From Mycetocola tolaasinivorans (lineage in GTDB: Bacteria; Actinomycetota; Actinomycetes; Actinomycetales; Microbacteriaceae): a stretch of DNA of 64,000 bases. The stretch's first letter is position 1. Every line of letters starts with the position of its first letter. The position numbers and the translations under genes were made by a program. The stretch lies in the NCBI RefSeq assembly GCF_003667565.1, contig NZ_RCUX01000008.1:114715-178714 (forward strand), in the 5' to 3' direction. The notes beneath the pieces were generated by a model. The model did not search any database. It had not been told where the DNA came from and was given only the letters and a program-made list of their open reading frames with translations. Positions 61,717 through 64,000 of this stretch are shown here, one piece after another.

Positions 61717-62304
61717 ATGCAGACTCACATATCCAGGACGGCACGGTTGCTCGTCACGGTTGGCATTGGTCTTGCCCTCACCGGGTGCTCGGTGGAGACG
61801 GAAGGGCCGGAGGGCACTCAGTCCCGGGTGGACATCTCCGCTGCGCAGCAGACCATCCTCGAGCGAGAACAGATCGGATTCGACGAGCATAAGGAGGCCT
61901 GGGCAAACTACGCACTGTGTCTGGAAAACGGAACCGGTTATCGCGCGACGGATCCCGTCCCCGATCCCATCAGCGGGCGCCGCTACAACTGGAACCTCGA
62001 GGTTGTCCCGGGCGCAACGTTCGACATTGATGCGATGCTGGAATGTCAGCGTAGTGAGCTGAGCTCTGTTGATGCCGCATACATCTCGCAAAACCCGCAG
62101 CAGATGGACCCCGTGCTCCTGAAGCGTATGTTCGCGGGGTTGGATCGTGCCGGGATCTCCTACACCGGTAACGAAGTGCGCTACGGAGACTTCCTCCCTA
62201 ATCTCCACGAGGACCAGGCCCGGGTCCGCGCAATTGATGAAATCTTGGGCGAGGCAATGGGAGAGCTCTTCCCTCACTTCGCGGGATGGCCTGCCGACTT
62301 CTAG
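61717..62304 (+). CDS. Cluster lipoprotein, paralogue 3
   Basis: A 195-residue lipoprotein with lipobox LTGC. The core motifs recur: AAQQTILEREQIGFDEHKEA, WANYALCLEN, LECQRSEL, MDPVLLKRMFAGLDRAGISY and TGNE. The PDPISGRRYNWNLE segment groups it with paralogue 4. AAAGGA precedes the ATG. The 80-nt gap from paralogue 2 suggests co-transcription. Confidence 0.8.
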   Translation: MQTHISRTARLLVTVGIGLALTGCSVETEGPEGTQSRVDISAAQQTILEREQIGFDEHKEAWANYALCLENGTGYRATDPVPDPISGRRYNWNLEVVPGATFDIDAMLECQRSELSSVDAAYISQNPQQMDPVLLKRMFAGLDRAGISYTGNEVRYGDFLPNLHEDQARVRAIDEILGEAMGELFPHFAGWPADF

Positions 62305-62424
62305 AGCCCCGGGCCTCGCCCCCAGATCGGGGCGCTTCTGACCGAAACAGGGAGCGGCACTCCATCTCGCGGGTGCCCCGCTCGCTAGGCTGAGCGTCGC
62401 TCGTCACGCAGCCGAAGGGGAACC

Positions 62425-63003
62425 ATGCGCAGCCGAAACATCGTGATCGCCACCGTACTCGGAGCAGCCCTGCTGGCTAGCCTCACCGGCTGCACCGCCG
62501 AAGAATCCGTTACGGAAAAACTTCCCACGGGTATCTCACAGGCTCAGCGCGAGATTCTGGCACGAGATCAGGTCGGGTTTGACGAGTACAAGGAGGCCTG
62601 GGCCAACTACGCGCTGTGCATGGAAAACGACTCGGGCTATCGGGTTTCGACGCCGATCCCCGACCCCATCAGCGGACGTAAGTACGCCTGGGAGATCACC
62701 ATGATCCCGGGTGCACAGGTCAACAATGACGCGGACTCGGAGTGTCAGAGGAGCGAACTCACCGAGGTTGAACACGAGTACATTCGTCAGTTCCCTCAGC
62801 GGATGGACCCCGTTCTGCTGCAGCAGGTTTTTGCCGAGCTGGACCGCAAGGGGATTTCCTACACCGGCAACGAGAAGAACTACGCCGACTTCTTCCCCGA
62901 CGGTGCCGAGGACTTGACGCGCGCGCGAGAGATTGGCGCCGTTGTTTTTGACCAGGCCACCCAGATGTTCCCCGGCGTGAGCTACTGGGGTGCTGGCTTC
63001 TAA
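62425..63003 (+). CDS. Cluster lipoprotein, paralogue 4
   Basis: A 192-residue lipoprotein with lipobox LTGC. It shares AQREILARDQVGFDEYKEA, WANYALCMEN, ECQRSEL, MDPVLLQQVFAELDRKGISY, TGNEKNYADFFP and the PDPISGRKYAW segment with paralogue 3. GAAGGGGAA lies upstream of the ATG. It is the last of the array and converges with ffh. Confidence 0.8.
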   Translation: MRSRNIVIATVLGAALLASLTGCTAEESVTEKLPTGISQAQREILARDQVGFDEYKEAWANYALCMENDSGYRVSTPIPDPISGRKYAWEITMIPGAQVNNDADSECQRSELTEVEHEYIRQFPQRMDPVLLQQVFAELDRKGISYTGNEKNYADFFPDGAEDLTRAREIGAVVFDQATQMFPGVSYWGAGF

Positions 63004-63053
63004 ACGCTCCGGATCAACCGGCACAGAACGCGAAACCACGGCGCAAAACGACG

Positions 63054-63084
63054 ACGGCGGCGGACCGAAGTCCACCGCCGCCGT
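63054..63084 (-). terminator. Terminator after ffh with UUCG tetraloop
   Basis: On the minus strand a G-C-rich stem closes on GGAC-TTCG-GTCC, a classical stable tetraloop, with a small bulge lower down, then TTTT about 6 nt later. It lies 20-50 nt past the ffh stop. Confidence 0.75.
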
Positions 63085-63104
63085 GAGTGTTCCGTGAGGC
63101 GCTG

Positions 63105-64000
63105 TTAGCCCTGACCGCCCAGCATGCGCTGGATCGTGGCCATGTCGTCCTCGCTGGGCTGACCGGAACCGGCCGCCTTGCCCAGGCCGAATCCGCCGCC
63201 GGTGGGCGCCGCGGGAGCCGCGGTGATGCCCTTGGCCTCGGCCGCGCGCTTTGCCGGGTTACCCGAGCGCGAGCCGCCCTTCTTCTTGGCGTTCTTCTTC
63301 GGCATCTTCGGGCGACCACCGGGGATCGGGCCCATGCCCGGGATCTGCGGCATACCGCCCTTGGCCATGGTCTTCATCATCTTGGCGGCCTGCTCGAAGC
63401 GGTTCACCAGCTGGTTGACCTCGGTCACGGTCGATCCCGAACCGCGTGCGATACGCAGGCGACGCGAGCCGTTGAGGAGCTTGGAGTTCTGACGCTCGGC
63501 GCGGGTCATCGACTGGATGATGGCCTCGGTACGGTTCAGCTCGGACTCGTCGAAGTTGTCGAGCTGCTCCTTCATCTGGCCCATGCCCGGGAGCATGCCC
63601 ATCATCTTCTTGATCGAACCCATGTTGCGCAGCTGCTGCATCTGCTTCAGGAAGTCGTCAAGGGTGAAGGTGTCGGTCGCGAACTTCTCCGCGAGCTTCA
63701 TCGCCTCTTCCTCATCGAAGGCCGACTGCGCCTGCTCGATCAGGGTGAGGATGTCACCGAGGTCGAGGATGCGGCTGGCCATCCGGTCGGGGTAGAAGGG
63801 CTCGAAGTCGTCGAGGTTCTCGCCGGTGGAGGCAAAGATGATGGGGCGGCCGGTGACCGAGGCCACCGAGAGCGCGGCACCACCGCGGGCGTCACCGTCG
63901 AGCTTGGACAGCACCACACCGGTGAAGTCCACGCCCTCCTGGAAGGCCTTGGCGGTGTTGACGGCGTCCTGACCGATCATCGCGTCGATCACAAACAGGA
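63105..64000 (-). CDS. ffh: Signal recognition particle protein Ffh (N-terminus outside window)
   Basis: The C-terminal ~298 residues of SRP54/Ffh, which binds signal sequences and 4.5S RNA for co-translational targeting. Visible parts of the NG domain are VVLSKLDGDARGGAALS (G4/GTPase region) and GRPIIFASTGENLDDFEPF; the M domain follows with the methionine-rich finger MMGMLPGMGQMKEQ and the RNA-binding SRRLRIARGSG. A Lys/Gly/Ala-rich tail is common in Actinobacteria. The reading frame is open to base 64000. Confidence 0.97.
   Translation of the reverse strand, partial: LFVIDAMIGQDAVNTAKAFQEGVDFTGVVLSKLDGDARGGAALSVASVTGRPIIFASTGENLDDFEPFYPDRMASRILDLGDILTLIEQAQSAFDEEEAMKLAEKFATDTFTLDDFLKQMQQLRNMGSIKKMMGMLPGMGQMKEQLDNFDESELNRTEAIIQSMTRAERQNSKLLNGSRRLRIARGSGSTVTEVNQLVNRFEQAAKMMKTMAKGGMPQIPGMGPIPGGRPKMPKKNAKKKGGSRSGNPAKRAAEAKGITAAPAAPTGGGFGLGKAAGSGQPSEDDMATIQRMLGGQG

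Overview
The window is high-GC actinobacterial DNA, most likely from a member of Microbacteriaceae (Micrococcales). The basis is the dense, GC-rich coding, the frequent GTG starts, actinobacterial marker families (DUF2469, the DivIVA-repeat protein, UPF0109/KhpA, extended S16 and RimM tails) and the order mnmA / cysteine desulfurase ... cdsA-frr-pyrH-tsf-rpsB ... xerC-dprA-comM-yraN ... DUF2469-rnhB-lepB-rplS ... trmD-rimM-khpA-rpsP ... ffh. I cannot assign a genus from sequence alone. No rRNA, tRNA, transposase, phage or CRISPR feature was found.

Layout. 1-9.2 kb: a sulfur-transfer operon (membrane protein, YbbN-like co-chaperone, cysteine desulfurase, MnmA), an AI-2E-type exporter, a hydrolase, two tandem secreted SLT-type proteins and a DivIVA-repeat protein. 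9.2-13.5 kb: cdsA, frr, pyrH, tsf and rpsB, the last with a structured 5' leader. 13.7-22.1 kb: a peptide-type ABC importer operon with a luciferase-family monooxygenase, and an SDR. 22.2-29.3 kb: a degenerate LytM protein, an iron-box promoter with no obvious target gene, xerC with a duplicated 3' end, an inserted membrane-protein gene, then dprA-comM-yraN. 29.4-32.5 kb: Lrp/LysE, YeiH and DsbA. 32.6-34.8 kb: DUF2469, rnhB, lepB, rplS. 35-38 kb: a YczE/MocR pair and small membrane proteins. 38-41 kb: map facing trmD-rimM-khpA-rpsP. 41-63 kb: an accessory block with a GCS2-type ligase, MFS/GntR pair, EamA transporter, a 1424-residue Ig-repeat surface protein, a LacI-controlled polyamine-type ABC importer with an adenosine-deaminase-like enzyme, and an ABC export triad divergent from four paralogous lipoproteins that enclose a small secreted Cys-containing protein. 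63.1 kb to the end: ffh, partial.

The housekeeping backbone between mnmA and ffh is in recognisable actinobacterial order, with accessory blocks inserted between its segments. The two most promising undescribed elements are (i) an orphan DtxR/IdeR-type promoter at 23024-23052 followed by strong RNA-fold potential but no convincing gene, and (ii) the 56.8-63.0 kb cassette of MacB-like export triad, secreted Cys-containing peptide and lipoprotein family.
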